Of a stretch of DNA of 64,000 bases, positions 31,551-41,128 are shown piece after piece. A program made the translations under genes and the position numbers. Source of the DNA: Paraburkholderia fynbosensis (GTDB lineage Bacteria > Pseudomonadota > Gammaproteobacteria > Burkholderiales > Burkholderiaceae); assembly GCF_902859935.1 (NCBI RefSeq), contig NZ_CADIKI010000015.1, positions 146,488-210,487 of the forward strand. The letters run 5' to 3'. How positions within the stretch are numbered: position 1 is the stretch's first letter; each line of letters opens with the position of its first letter. A model generated the notes under the pieces. The model did not search any database. It was not told the origin of the DNA and saw only the letters and a list, made by a program, of their open reading frames with translations.

Positions 31551-33059
31551 ATGAGACTACTCGCCTGGACTATCCCCGCTGTCGTTCTTGTTACCGCCTC
31601 TCCCGCCTTCGCCCAATCGGCGCCGCCGCGCGACGAATTCTTCTGGCTCGGCGAAATCAACAAGGCCACGGTCGTCATCAACACCGACGAAGGGCTGCTC
31701 GACAAGGCGATGGCCCCGCGTCTCGCCGCGGGTGTGGCGAAGGTCATTGCCGACGGCAATCAGCCCGGCGCGAAACGTCCGGCCACGGTAATCACGTTCG
31801 AGCCGCTGCTGATCAAAGCGGCCGGCGAAGACGTGACGCTGTTGCACGCAGGGCGCTCCAGCCAGGATATGCACGCCACGTATCGCTCGGCGATTCTGCG
31901 TGGCGACCTGCTGAACCTCGCCGATCAGCTGAACCGCACGACCGCGACGCTGGTGCGTCTTGCCGGCCAATATTCGGCGACCATCGTGCCCAACTACACG
32001 AACGGTGTGGCGGCGCAGCCGAACAGCTACGGCCACTACTTGCTGGGCTTTGCCGCGGGACTGGATCGCGACGCGCAGCGCATTCGTGAAGCGTATAAGC
32101 GTGTCGACCGTTCGTCGATGGGCACGACGGTGCTCAATGGCACGAGCTGGCCGTTGAACCGCGAGCGGATGGCGCATTATCTCGGCTTCAACGCGATCGT
32201 CGATAACGCGTATGACGCTTCACAAATCTCCTCTGTCGACGAACCGGTCGAAACCAGCGCGATCGTCACGAGCGTGGCGCTGCACACCGGCAGTTTCATT
32301 CAGGACGTGATGACGCAATACGCCGAGTCTCGGCCGTGGATTCTGCTGCAGGAAGGCGGCGTCAACACGTACGTGTCGAGCGCGATGCCGCAAAAGCGCA
32401 ACCCCGGCCTGCTGATCCGCACGCGCACGGACGCGTCCACTGCGTTGGCGCAGGCCGAGGGTGTCGTGCTGGAGGCGCACAATCTGCCGCCCGGCATGAG
32501 CGATCCCAAGGACGTGAAGGCGAACACGGAGATGATCGACAGCGGCATAGCCGCGCTCAAAGGCTGGCAGACGGTAATGAACGCGCTCGTGATCAACCCC
32601 GAACGCGCGCTCGAAGAACTGAATAGCGACTGGACCGCGTCGCAGGAAGTCGCCGATGTCCTGATGCGCAAATACAAATTGCCGTTCCGGGTCGGCCATC
32701 ATTTTGCGTCGAATGTCGTGGAGTACGCGCGGCAGAAGGACATCAAACCGCTCGACTTTCCATACGCCGACGCGCAACGCATCTATCGGGAGACGGTGGC
32801 AGGCACGCCGTATGCCGGTGATCTGCCGATGAGCGAAGCCGAGTTCCGTGCGACGCTCAATCCGGTGTCGATCGTGAACAATCGCGCGACGACGGGCGGT
32901 CCGCAACCGGCTGAAATGGCGCGCATGCTGAAGGAAGCGAACGCGCGCGTGGCGCAGCAGGATCGGTGGATCAAGGAGAGCCGGGCGCATATCGACGGAT
33001 CGCTGGCGAAGCTGGATGTCGATTTCGACAAGGTGCTCGGCCGCTCGCGCGGGAATTGA
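31551..33059 (+). CDS. argininosuccinate lyase/fumarase-superfamily protein with signal peptide
   Basis: A 502-residue protein of the fumarase/aspartase superfamily, closest to argininosuccinate lyase: AAQPNSYGHYLLGFAAG, an ALHTGSF segment at the position of the second conserved region, and the signature SSAMPQKRNP (276-285) with the flexible-loop serine. Unlike cytosolic relatives it begins with a cleavable signal peptide (MRLLAWTIPAVVLVTASPAFAQ), so it should act in the periplasm. Such enzymes reversibly eliminate fumarate or a similar acid from an amino or imino adduct. The reaction is unknown here, and no arginine-biosynthetic gene is near. It has its own promoter. Confidence 0.85.
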   Translation: MRLLAWTIPAVVLVTASPAFAQSAPPRDEFFWLGEINKATVVINTDEGLLDKAMAPRLAAGVAKVIADGNQPGAKRPATVITFEPLLIKAAGEDVTLLHAGRSSQDMHATYRSAILRGDLLNLADQLNRTTATLVRLAGQYSATIVPNYTNGVAAQPNSYGHYLLGFAAGLDRDAQRIREAYKRVDRSSMGTTVLNGTSWPLNRERMAHYLGFNAIVDNAYDASQISSVDEPVETSAIVTSVALHTGSFIQDVMTQYAESRPWILLQEGGVNTYVSSAMPQKRNPGLLIRTRTDASTALAQAEGVVLEAHNLPPGMSDPKDVKANTEMIDSGIAALKGWQTVMNALVINPERALEELNSDWTASQEVADVLMRKYKLPFRVGHHFASNVVEYARQKDIKPLDFPYADAQRIYRETVAGTPYAGDLPMSEAEFRATLNPVSIVNNRATTGGPQPAEMARMLKEANARVAQQDRWIKESRAHIDGSLAKLDVDFDKVLGRSRGN

Positions 33060-33142
33060 CTATCGCGTTCGATAGCGTAAGGTCGCGAGCACGGCGTTGA
33101 TCCGGCCGCGCTCGCGGGGCGGAGATCCGATAAGGCGCTTTA

Positions 33143-34456
33143 CTACTTGTCCGCGAGTGGAAACGCAGCGTCGCGACCCGCACGCGGCGAAGGCGTCGCA
33201 GGCTTCAGACTGCCGATAAACGGCGCATCCGGCTTCATGACGAAAGTCAGCAGCACCCCGCAAGCCATCACGCCGATCGACAACAGAAAGGTGACGTTCC
33301 AGTTGCCCAGACGATCGATCAGATAACCGGCCAACACCGGGCTCACGATCGCCGCCGTGAAGCCCGTGCCGCTCATGATGCCGCTCGCCGTGCCCGAGCG
33401 GTCATAGGCGATGTCCATCGGAATGGCCCACATCGGGCCGATATTCATTTCATTGAAGAACATCGCGGCGGCGAGGAAGACCAGCGAGTACATCGGGTCG
33501 TGAATCAGCACGACGGGGATCAGCGAGAGGCCGGTCATCGTCATGCAGAACGCAACGAGGGCGCTGCGCGCGAGTCTCAGATTGCCGGTGCGGCGCAACA
33601 GCCGATCGCTGATCAGTCCGCCGGCCAGATCGCCGAACACGCCGGCAATGAACACACCCGACGTGAAAATGACCGCCTTCTTGATGTTCAGATGGAAGCT
33701 GTGCATGAAGTAGAGCGGCATCCAGTCCAGCATCAGCCAGAGAATCCAGTTGTAGCAGAAATACACGGCGGAGACCGGCAACAGGCGCCGATAAAGCCGC
33801 GCCCAGGTGCCGGGCGCTTCCACCGGACGAACTCTCGGCGGCGGCAGGCTATGAATTTCTTCGGCGGTGATACGCGGATGATCCGCGGGTTTCTCGGTGT
33901 ACGTGATGTACCACAACACGAGCCAGCCGAAACTCAGCGCACCGAGCAGATAGAACGCAAAGCGCCAGTCGAACGCGGTCATCAGCGCCAGCACGAGTAT
34001 CGGCGCGATGGCGTTGCCAAGCCGCGCCGACGAATGCGTGATGCCTTGTGCGAAACCGCGCCGGTCCTTCTTCACCCACGACGCCATCGCGCTGGTAGAG
34101 GCGGGGAAGGTCGCGCCTTCGCCGAGACCCAGCAGCAGGCGCGCCGCGACGAGCGTCGCGAAACCGCCCGCGAGTCCCGTCAGCGTGGTCGCCACGGCCC
34201 AGATGAACGCGCAGGCGATCAGCGTGCGCTTCGCGCCGAAGCGGTCGCTCACCCAGCCGCCGATGAACTGGAACACCACGTACGGATACGCAAACGCCGA
34301 GAAGATGAAGCCGAGCTGTGTGTTGCTCAGTCCGAGTTCCGATTTGAATTGCCCGGCGGCGGTGCTGATGTTGACGCGATCGACGTAAGTGATGAAGTAC
34401 ATCAGGCACAACATCAGCAGGACGGTGGTGGTCGCCTTGAATTGCAATCGTTTCAT
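33143..34456 (-). CDS. MFS transporter, ACS family
   Basis: A 437-residue 12-helix transporter of the anion:cation symporter family. It has the typical start (LCLMYFITYVDRVNISTAAG), motif A (GGWVSDRFGAKRTL), and RLLLGLGEGATFPASTSAMASWV after helix 4. It is last in a minus-strand group with the crotonase (28 nt upstream) and the CaiB-type CoA transferase, suggesting uptake of the acid that these enzymes handle. The substrate is unknown. Confidence 0.9.
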   Translation of the reverse strand: MKRLQFKATTTVLLMLCLMYFITYVDRVNISTAAGQFKSELGLSNTQLGFIFSAFAYPYVVFQFIGGWVSDRFGAKRTLIACAFIWAVATTLTGLAGGFATLVAARLLLGLGEGATFPASTSAMASWVKKDRRGFAQGITHSSARLGNAIAPILVLALMTAFDWRFAFYLLGALSFGWLVLWYITYTEKPADHPRITAEEIHSLPPPRVRPVEAPGTWARLYRRLLPVSAVYFCYNWILWLMLDWMPLYFMHSFHLNIKKAVIFTSGVFIAGVFGDLAGGLISDRLLRRTGNLRLARSALVAFCMTMTGLSLIPVVLIHDPMYSLVFLAAAMFFNEMNIGPMWAIPMDIAYDRSGTASGIMSGTGFTAAIVSPVLAGYLIDRLGNWNVTFLLSIGVMACGVLLTFVMKPDAPFIGSLKPATPSPRAGRDAAFPLADK

Positions 34457-34483
34457 GTCTCACTCCACGTTGTTCGTTTATTG

Positions 34484-35245
34484 TTATTTCGACGCACCCG
34501 AGGTGAAGGCGATCACGGCGTCCTTGAAGCGGGTGCTGCCGTACACCTCGTCGATCAGGTCTTCGTCGTCGAGCCGCTGTTCGACGACGATGCGGCGTAA
34601 GCTCTCCTTCACCGCTTTCTGCGTGACCGGCGACAACGCCATGAGCCGTTGCGCGAGCGCATGCGCCGCCTCCTGCAACGCGCCGGGCGAGCAAACGTCG
34701 TGGACGTACCCGCATTCCAGCATGTCCGAGGCACTCAGATAGTCGGCGAGCATCAGCATCTTCTTGACGCGCGGCACGCCGAGGGCAGCCTGAAGCCGCG
34801 CGATGTTGCGCGAGGACAGCGTGTTCGACAGCGTCTTCGCGATCGGCGCGCCGAAGCGCGATGCATCGCTGCACAGTCTGAAGTCGCACGCTGTCGCGAG
34901 CGCGAGGCCGCCGCCCACCGCCCAGCCGTCGATCACGGCGATGGTGGGCATCGCTATACGTTCGACCGTATCGATGACGCGTTCCACGAAGGCCTCGTAG
35001 GCCACGCCATCGCGGCCGTCATGAAAGTCCTTGAAATACGCGATGTCCGTGCCGGCAATGAACGATTTTCCGCCCGCGCCGCGAAACAGGATGCAGCGCA
35101 CGCCGCTGGTGCGTTCACACTGGCCGATGAGCGCAAGCAACGACTCGTACATGGCGAGCGTCATGGCATTGTGCCGCTCGGGCCGATCGATCACGATCTC
35201 CGCTGCGCCCGAAGCATGCACTGTGAGGGTGACGGGTTCGTTCAT
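34484..35245 (-). CDS. enoyl-CoA hydratase/isomerase family protein
   Basis: A 253-residue crotonase-fold protein with oxyanion-hole segments KSFIAGTDIAYF and DGWAVGGGLALATACDFRL. The Glu pair of classical enoyl-CoA hydratases is not evident in the following helix (SRFGAPIAKTLSNTLSSRN), so it may be an isomerase, lyase or hydrolase. Its start overlaps the stop of the CoA transferase gene (ATGA), and the MFS gene follows 27 nt after. The three genes form a CoA-dependent catabolic unit for an imported acid. Confidence 0.88.
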   Translation of the reverse strand: MNEPVTLTVHASGAAEIVIDRPERHNAMTLAMYESLLALIGQCERTSGVRCILFRGAGGKSFIAGTDIAYFKDFHDGRDGVAYEAFVERVIDTVERIAMPTIAVIDGWAVGGGLALATACDFRLCSDASRFGAPIAKTLSNTLSSRNIARLQAALGVPRVKKMLMLADYLSASDMLECGYVHDVCSPGALQEAAHALAQRLMALSPVTQKAVKESLRRIVVEQRLDDEDLIDEVYGSTRFKDAVIAFTSGASK

Positions 35246-36408
35246 GATGCCGTCCCGTTGATTTCGGCGAAGATTTCATCGTTGTGTTCACCGAGCAGCG
35301 GCGGGTGGCGGCGCACCGTTTGCGGCGTGCCGAGCATCTTGACCGGAAAGCCGATGTTCCTGACCTTGCCTTCAAGTGGATGGTCGATCTCCATGCACAT
35401 GTGCCGGTGCGTGGCATGCTCGCTTTCGAACGCTTCCGGATAGGACAGGATCGGGCCGGCCGGAATGCCAGTCGCGAGCATCGCCTCGACCCACTCGGCG
35501 CTGTCGCGCTTCGCAAATTCCTGCTCCAGTACTTCGATCATCGCTTCGCGATTCTTCAGGCGCAGCGAGACAGTTGCATAGTCGGCGTGCGCGACGAGGT
35601 CCGGCCGCTGTAGCAATTCGCACAGCTTCGTCCACAGCTTCTGATTGGTTGCGCCCATGACGAAGTAGCCGTCGCGCGCTTTCACTGCCTGATAGGGCGC
35701 GCTCATCTTGTTGCTGGTGCCGAGCGGCGTCGGCGGCACGCCTGTGCCCCAGTACTCCGACATGTCCCAGATCGAAAAGGCCATCACGGAATCGAACAGC
35801 GACGCGTCGATGTGCTGACCCTCGCCGGTTTTCTGCGCGCCGATGTAGGCCGACAGCAGGCCATACACCGCGAACAGCGCGCAGCCGATATCGGCCACCG
35901 GCACGCCTGCCTTCACGGGCTTGCCACCCTTGTAGCCGGTCACGCTCATGACGCCGGACATCGCCTGCGCCATCAGATCGAAGCCCGGGCGCGAGGCCCA
36001 GGGGCCGCTTTGCCCGAAGCCGGAGATGCTCACGTAGACGATCTTCGGATTGATTGCCTTGATCGACTCGTAGTCGATATGCAGGCGCTGCACCACGCCG
36101 GGACGGTAGTTTTCAACGATCACGTCGGCGGTCTTCGCGAGTTTGTAGAAGAACTCGCGGCCTTCGTCGCTCTTGAGGTCTAGCGTCAGAGAACGCTTGT
36201 TGCGGTTCATGTTCAGGAAGCCCATGCTGTCGGGGCCCTTCATCTTGAAGCCCATCGCGCCGCGGGTCTGATCGCCTTCCAGCGGCTCGACCTTGATCAC
36301 GTCCGCGCCCAGGTCGGCCAGCAGCATGCAGGCGAACGGGCCCGCCATGACCTGGCTCACGTCCAGCACGCGGATGCCTTGCAGCGGCAGATGTTTCGAT
36401 TCGGTCAT
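35242..36408 (-). CDS. CaiB/BaiF family CoA transferase
   Basis: A 388-residue class III CoA transferase, which moves CoA between carboxylic acids via acyl-Asp anhydride intermediates. The N-terminus GIRVLDVSQVMAGPFACMLLADLGADVIKVEP, read in short pieces, the NRNKRSLTLDLK stretch and the GFDLMAQAMSG region with the probable catalytic Asp are characteristic. It activates an acid probably brought in by the MFS carrier at 33143 and passed on to the overlapping crotonase. The LysR gene upstream on the same strand is its likely regulator. Confidence 0.93.
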   Translation of the reverse strand: MTESKHLPLQGIRVLDVSQVMAGPFACMLLADLGADVIKVEPLEGDQTRGAMGFKMKGPDSMGFLNMNRNKRSLTLDLKSDEGREFFYKLAKTADVIVENYRPGVVQRLHIDYESIKAINPKIVYVSISGFGQSGPWASRPGFDLMAQAMSGVMSVTGYKGGKPVKAGVPVADIGCALFAVYGLLSAYIGAQKTGEGQHIDASLFDSVMAFSIWDMSEYWGTGVPPTPLGTSNKMSAPYQAVKARDGYFVMGATNQKLWTKLCELLQRPDLVAHADYATVSLRLKNREAMIEVLEQEFAKRDSAEWVEAMLATGIPAGPILSYPEAFESEHATHRHMCMEIDHPLEGKVRNIGFPVKMLGTPQTVRRHPPLLGEHNDEIFAEINGTAS

Positions 36409-36776
36409 ATCGAGGTTCCTTTGGTACGTTGATTCGTCGTTTCGAGGTGGCGGGAGGATTGCCTGCTCGCGTCAATGGGCAACGAGGCGTGTGGGGTGGG
36501 CGGCTGTCAGCGCGAGACGCTGAGACGCATGGCTGCCGAAGGTTGCCTGGAATGCGCCAGCGCGAATGAGAACGTTTGGGGAGTCCGCGAGGCGGTGCAT
36601 TGACCGCTTTTCGTAGGAGTGCATCGCGCGATGCTGTCGGTCGCGCAAGGGCCACGGGGCATGATTTGTCTCCGGCTAATCGTTATGCCCCACTGTCGCC
36701 GACTGCAAAGGCCGCCGCAAGAATGACCGCGTCATGTCTGGTTTCGCGAGCGGCGAAACCGGAGGGAGTTGAACGA
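36409..36776. other. 368-nt gap upstream of the CoA transferase
   Basis: This lies between the LysR stop and the CoA transferase start, both on the minus strand. Frames here are short and have no family resemblance. It probably holds the CoA transferase promoter, but I see no convincing hexamer pair or dyad. Confidence 0.4.
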
Positions 36777-37667
36777 TTACGCCGGGTGGCCGAGCAATTC
36801 GACCACCACGTTGCGCAGCGTCTGTTCCTGCGCGTGTCCTTCGACACACGAGAGCACATAGCTGCGCTGATGCCAGTCCCCTTGCAACTCGGCCGACGCG
36901 AGCGCTTTCTCCGGATGAAAACTGCGCAGTACGTCGGGTGGCATCAGACCGACCCCGAGCCCATGGCGCACCATTGCGAGCATGGTGTCGAAGCCGCTGG
37001 CGGTGAAGTTGTTGGCGAACAGGCGTCCGCGGCTGCGATACGCGCGCTGCACGGCCGAGAGCACTGCGGAGCCCTTGCCGAGACTCACGATGGGCAGATC
37101 GAGAATGTCGTCGATCCCAACCGGTTCGTCACGAAACCGGAAATGCGCGCGGCTATAGACAAGCACGAGCCGGTCGTCGCGGTACGGCGACTTGGCGAGA
37201 TCGAGAAAGCCGCTCTTCTTCTCATAGATGCCTACGTCGATCACTTTGTCGCGCAGCAGCTGTTGGACGATCTTGCTGTTCTCTTCGACGATCTTCAGCG
37301 TGATGCCCGGATATTTGCGCTGGATGCCGGCAATCTCACGAGCGAGGAACTGGATCACGACCGCCTTCGGCGCGCCGATGATGATGCGGCCGTCGAGCCC
37401 ATGATTAAGCGCCAGCGCGTCGCCTTCGAGCCGGTCGATGAGGTTGTCGATCTGCCGGACGTATTGCAGCAGCTTGGCGCCTGATTCAGTGATCTCGACG
37501 CCGTGCGGCACACGGTTGAAGAGCTTCGCGCCGAGTTGCTCTTCGAGGTCCGACACGCGTCGCGATGCGGCGGCCACGGCCAGATTGAGCTTGTCGGCGG
37601 CGCGCGAGATGCTGCCTTCCTCGACGATAGCGAGGACCAGCCGAACGGTTGTCGTGTCGAATTTCAA
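36777..37667 (-). CDS. LysR family transcriptional regulator
   Basis: A 296-residue LysR protein. The N-terminal helix-turn-helix spans about 1-62 (FDTTTVRLVLAIVEEGSIS, AADKLNLAVAAASRRVSDLEEQLG in pieces) and the effector domain about 88-290. I place the start at TTG 37667, where GGAG lies 6 nt upstream and the protein begins as its relatives do; an upstream ATG at 37751 would add 28 Pro/Ser-rich residues. It is transcribed in the same direction as the CoA transferase-crotonase-MFS group and is its probable regulator. Confidence 0.88.
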   Translation of the reverse strand: MKFDTTTVRLVLAIVEEGSISRAADKLNLAVAAASRRVSDLEEQLGAKLFNRVPHGVEITESGAKLLQYVRQIDNLIDRLEGDALALNHGLDGRIIIGAPKAVVIQFLAREIAGIQRKYPGITLKIVEENSKIVQQLLRDKVIDVGIYEKKSGFLDLAKSPYRDDRLVLVYSRAHFRFRDEPVGIDDILDLPIVSLGKGSAVLSAVQRAYRSRGRLFANNFTASGFDTMLAMVRHGLGVGLMPPDVLRSFHPEKALASAELQGDWHQRSYVLSCVEGHAQEQTLRNVVVELLGHPA

Positions 37668-37886
37668 AACGAACTCCAGACTGTGTCTTGTTCGAAGGGA
37701 TGGGCGCGGTGGAATGGGCGGCGGCGAATGGGCCGTGGCCGATGTCGTCAATGATATCGGTGATGTGGGGGGATGCCGCCGGGAAGGGTGAGTGTCGAAT
37801 CGTAGCGGGTTGGCACGCGGTGTCTGCTGTCACGCTGGCCGCGTTTCAGTGAGACACTCGCGTGCATGTGATGTTACGGTCGTCGC

Positions 37887-39035
37887 TCACGCATGCAGAA
37901 TCAGTTTCTGCACGCGCCAGTTCAGCAGTTCCGCGACGAACAGCACATTCTCCGATGGGCACGCCATCTGATGAATCCAGCCGAACTGCTTCGGTTGTTT
38001 GCCCGCCTTGCCGAGCACGCCGAGCACTTTCCCATCGAGCGTCATCTTGTAGATGCGCCCCGGAAAAGCATCGGCGCTATAAAGCACCGGGTTCGGCCCC
38101 GGCGAAATGCAGATGGCCCACGGCGAACCGGGCGCGAACGTGCCGGCTGCGATCGCCGCTTCGTCGGGCATGTTGCCGATCGCCGGACGCGCATCCGGTG
38201 GCACCGGCACGTCGATGGTGAATTGCCGCAGGAAAGTGCCTTCGGTGTCGAACACCTGAATGCGGCGGTTGCTGCGGTCGGCGACATAGACGTTTTCGTG
38301 CGCATCCACAGCGATGCTGTGCGGCGTATGAAACTGGCCCGGACCCGTGCCGCGGTCGCCCCACGACTTGATCCAGTTGCCGTCGGGATCGACTTTCGCC
38401 ACGCGTGAGTTGATATAGCCGTCGCTGATGTACGTGTTGCCCGCGGCGTCCCACGCGACGTCCGTGACCTGACGAAAACGCCCGGGCTCGGAGGGCAGCG
38501 GCGGATTGGGATGCTTGAGCGGGCCGGTTTCCTCGTCGGCGGCTTCCTGCTTGCGGCCGAATACCATCGCAACCCGTCCATCCGGTGTGAACTTGATCAC
38601 CATGTCGGAGCCTTTGTCCGTCACCCAGATGTTGTCCTGCCGGTCCACCTTGACCGTGTGCGCGAACGACCACGCATAAAGGTGATGGCCGATCTCGCGC
38701 ACGAAGCGTCCGTCGGGCGCGAACTCCAACAGCTGCGCGGCGGCCGCGCCATACGCGGGGCCGTTGGTGTTGCCGCGCGACAGCACGAAGATGTGTCCGT
38801 GCGAGTTGAGCGCGACGCCGGAGCATTCGCCGAAATAGGTGTCTTTAGGTAACTGAACGGGATTGGCAACCGAATCGTAAGCGATGGCCGGCACGTCTTG
38901 CGTGTCCGCGAATGCCGCAGGCATCGCGAATCCGGCCGCGGTGCCGGCGATAAGACTCATGAACGTTCGACGACTCATTGCCCGATGCTCCGCGCTGCCA
39001 CAGCACGGACAAAACGCCCCATATTGCTCGCTCAT
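37887..39035 (-). CDS. Tat-exported NHL-repeat (beta-propeller) protein
   Basis: A 382-residue protein with a Tat-type signal (SRRTFMSLIAG, about 21-31) preceded by a short CPCCGSAEH stretch, then an NHL six-bladed propeller of the peptidyl-alpha-hydroxyglycine amidating-lyase-like group. Repeats are seen as FAHTVKVDRQDNIWVTD, PHSIAVDAHENVYVADR and WAICISPGPNPVLYSAD. It should fold in the cytoplasm and be exported to the periplasm. Enzymatic activity is uncertain; many such proteins bind ligands. It is a single gene with its own upstream region (39036-39203). Confidence 0.82.
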   Translation of the reverse strand: MSEQYGAFCPCCGSAEHRAMSRRTFMSLIAGTAAGFAMPAAFADTQDVPAIAYDSVANPVQLPKDTYFGECSGVALNSHGHIFVLSRGNTNGPAYGAAAAQLLEFAPDGRFVREIGHHLYAWSFAHTVKVDRQDNIWVTDKGSDMVIKFTPDGRVAMVFGRKQEAADEETGPLKHPNPPLPSEPGRFRQVTDVAWDAAGNTYISDGYINSRVAKVDPDGNWIKSWGDRGTGPGQFHTPHSIAVDAHENVYVADRSNRRIQVFDTEGTFLRQFTIDVPVPPDARPAIGNMPDEAAIAAGTFAPGSPWAICISPGPNPVLYSADAFPGRIYKMTLDGKVLGVLGKAGKQPKQFGWIHQMACPSENVLFVAELLNWRVQKLILHA

Positions 39036-39203
39036 TTGGTGTCTCCTGTTTGATCGGCCTGATAGTCACGTCGTCAAGCTCTAAACGTGCACAGGCAATC
39101 GTAGTGCACAAAACGCTTAATAGCTAAGTCGTCGTTCTGTGTCAGGAGAGTGGGGCTCTGTGTTGTGCCGGCATCGCTCGCTCGCGCGCGCGATGCCGGT
39201 TGA

Positions 39204-39998
39204 TCACTGTTCGGCATGCTTAGCCGCATCTTCGATCACAGCCACTACTTCTTTCGGGCGCGATTCGTAGACTGAATGGCTCGCACCTGCAAGCACGGTC
39301 GTGTGACTGTGCGCCCGCGTGTAGTACCAGCGCTCGAGATCAGGATTGATGATCCTGTCCTCCGCCGCGACGATGCCCCAGCTCGGCTTGCTGGTCCACG
39401 CGGCAGCCGTGAGCGGTGTCGAGAAGACCTTTGCCGCGGTCAGAATCTGCGCGTGTGATTCGAATTGGGCCTGCTTGAGTGGCAGGTCGGCGGCGAAATC
39501 CTTTGGGAAGTCTGCGGGATTCAGCGAGGTGTAGCCATCGGCTGTCTTCATGATTGCGCCTGACTGCTTCGACGTATAACTCGGCATGCGCTTGCCGAGG
39601 TCGCTTTCATCTTCGCCGACGGCGGGCGCATGCGCGGCCACGTACACGAGGCCGACGACGTTCGGATGCACGCCGGCCTCGGTAATCACGGAGCCGCCGT
39701 AACTGTGCGCGACGAGAATCGTGGGACCGCTCTGCTGGTCGAGAACGCGTTTGGTCGCGGCGACGTCGTCGTCGAGCGAACTCAGCGGTTCCTGCACGAT
39801 GGTGACGTGGTAGCCGTCTTTGGTCAGCCGGTTATAGACCGGCTGCCAACCCGATCCGTCCACCCATGCGCCATGAACGAGAACGATGTTGCGCACAGGC
39901 GCGTTGTGTGACTGGGTGTCCTGCGCCATCGCGGCAGTCGATGCAAAGAGCGACGCCGACAATGACAGGGCCGTGGCGACGAGGGGCAGAAACTTCAT
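39204..39998 (-). CDS. exported alpha/beta hydrolase
   Basis: A 264-residue serine hydrolase with a cleavable signal peptide (cleavage near AAMAQ, about 25). The triad is S99 (VAHSYGG), D214 (AAEDRI) and H241 (GASHSVY), with oxyanion hole HGAW. It is of the small esterase (EstC/salicylate-esterase-like) type found in Burkholderia. ATG 39998 follows GGAG. It lies 114 nt after a DUF4148 gene in the same direction, an arrangement repeated at 57564-59085 with an unrelated hydrolase. The substrate is unknown. Confidence 0.88.
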   Translation of the reverse strand: MKFLPLVATALSLSASLFASTAAMAQDTQSHNAPVRNIVLVHGAWVDGSGWQPVYNRLTKDGYHVTIVQEPLSSLDDDVAATKRVLDQQSGPTILVAHSYGGSVITEAGVHPNVVGLVYVAAHAPAVGEDESDLGKRMPSYTSKQSGAIMKTADGYTSLNPADFPKDFAADLPLKQAQFESHAQILTAAKVFSTPLTAAAWTSKPSWGIVAAEDRIINPDLERWYYTRAHSHTTVLAGASHSVYESRPKEVVAVIEDAAKHAEQ

Positions 39999-40112
39999 GA
40001 CAACTCCGATATGCGAATAGAGATTACTTTTGAACAGATCCAGGTGATTAACCAGTAACAGTCGGAAGCCGCTCCTCATGGAAGCTCGGATTGGCATCCG
40101 TGCACGCACTGT

Positions 40113-40463
40113 TTAACTACCGAAAAAGAGGTTGCAAAAGCTGACCGGACCTACACAGTCGGAGCCCATCGACTTGCGCGCGTGTGCGCCCGATGAAGTA
40201 CTGCCGTTCTGCGGCACGCCGCCGTACCCTGATTGGGTCGTTTGCGAAGTAGTTTCTGCGGCGATCTTCGCTTCGGCAGCCTGAATATTGGCCGGGTAGG
40301 TGGTGTCGCTGCCAGCGGAGGGGCTAAAGCCAGCCTGCTCGACGCGAACCAGATCGGCGCGCACCTCGGCGCGAGTCAACGGAGCATTCGATTGTGCGAA
40401 GCTCAGTGCGGGGACGGCCAATGTGCCGATAACGAGAGCGATGCCAGCAAGAGTCTTGTTCAT
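40113..40463 (-). CDS. DUF4148 domain-containing exported protein
   Basis: A 116-residue periplasmic protein. A signal peptide (cleavage near ALSFAQS) is followed by the DUF4148 core, PLTRAEVRADLVRVEQAGFSP, then a disordered Ser/Gly tail ending CVGPVSFCNLFFGS with two cysteines. The family is abundant in Burkholderiales and of unknown function. This is one of three copies here (also 57564 and 61309); this and the 57564 copy each precede a hydrolase gene. The common 97-bp promoter element of the other two is not found here. Confidence 0.9.
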   Translation of the reverse strand: MNKTLAGIALVIGTLAVPALSFAQSNAPLTRAEVRADLVRVEQAGFSPSAGSDTTYPANIQAAEAKIAAETTSQTTQSGYGGVPQNGSTSSGAHARKSMGSDCVGPVSFCNLFFGS

Positions 40464-40491
40464 GATGAAAATCCTTTTAATAAATGTGATG

Positions 40492-40509
40492 ACCATGACA
40501 GGTCATGGT
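40492..40509. promoter_or_regulatory. 18-bp perfect dyad upstream of DUF4148/hydrolase genes
   Basis: ACCATGAC-AG-GTCATGGT has two perfect 8-bp arms, 29 nt before the DUF4148 start. It could be an operator or a hairpin in the 5' leader. Confidence 0.4.
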
Positions 40510-41128
40510 TGCGATTCTGTACTTGCCGGTAGAGACCTGAGTGCCGCCGCCGGTCGATGCAGGGACGTTCAACGAAACGGCTATTTAATCTGGATGGCTA
40601 AGTAAAGGTGAATGAGAAAACCTGTCCGAGTGATAAAAGATACGTCTCGGTCTACCTGCCTGCCCTGGCAAATCGTTTGTGATTGAAGCTAGGCACAGGT
40701 ACTTCCTTGGGCATTCGCGTCGCAGGTATCAACAGCCGTTCTTGTAGAGGCAAACACGTCGAGCCGCCGCTTATTCCAAACTTTTTTCAAGCGAAGGCGT
40801 ATTGACGAGTCTTACATTCCGCTGAAATGAGGGACATGCCGGCAATTGCCGATGAGGGCGCGCACCAGGCACCCCTTGCGGGCGGTTGCAGCGTACAAGC
40901 GAGTAATGTATGTGAAAGAAACGGACCGACAACAGAAGGGGATGTAGCCGTGTTGGGGTCAAGCGGAGCTAATCACTTTGCTGCGTGACTATATTGGTTA
41001 GCGCGCGAAAAGCGTTTTCCGCCACCCGGTCACTTTCCTTGGACGCTCGACCCGCCGACCAACGCAACGATCTGTCTTTGCTACTATGTAGCCCGCGACC
41101 GCTTTTGAACCGTAGAAAGGAGAGGCAA
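40510..41128. other. intergenic stretch of about 620 nt, no gene supported
   Basis: It separates the divergent DUF4148 and DUF1330 genes. Open frames here are under 65 codons and have no family resemblance. AT-rich islands near 40570-40640 and 40770-40800 may hold promoters. I see no RNA gene or repeat. Confidence 0.4.

Noticed and set aside
40464..40700. A fourth copy of the 97-bp promoter element before the 40113 DUF4148 gene
   Set aside because: Looked for GCCAGATAC and the GTATC half-sites; they are not there.
40740..40810. ECF-sigma-like promoter (GGAATAA with downstream CTCTAC) on the minus strand
   Set aside because: Resembles ECF autoregulatory promoters only loosely and no sigma gene follows; too weak to list.
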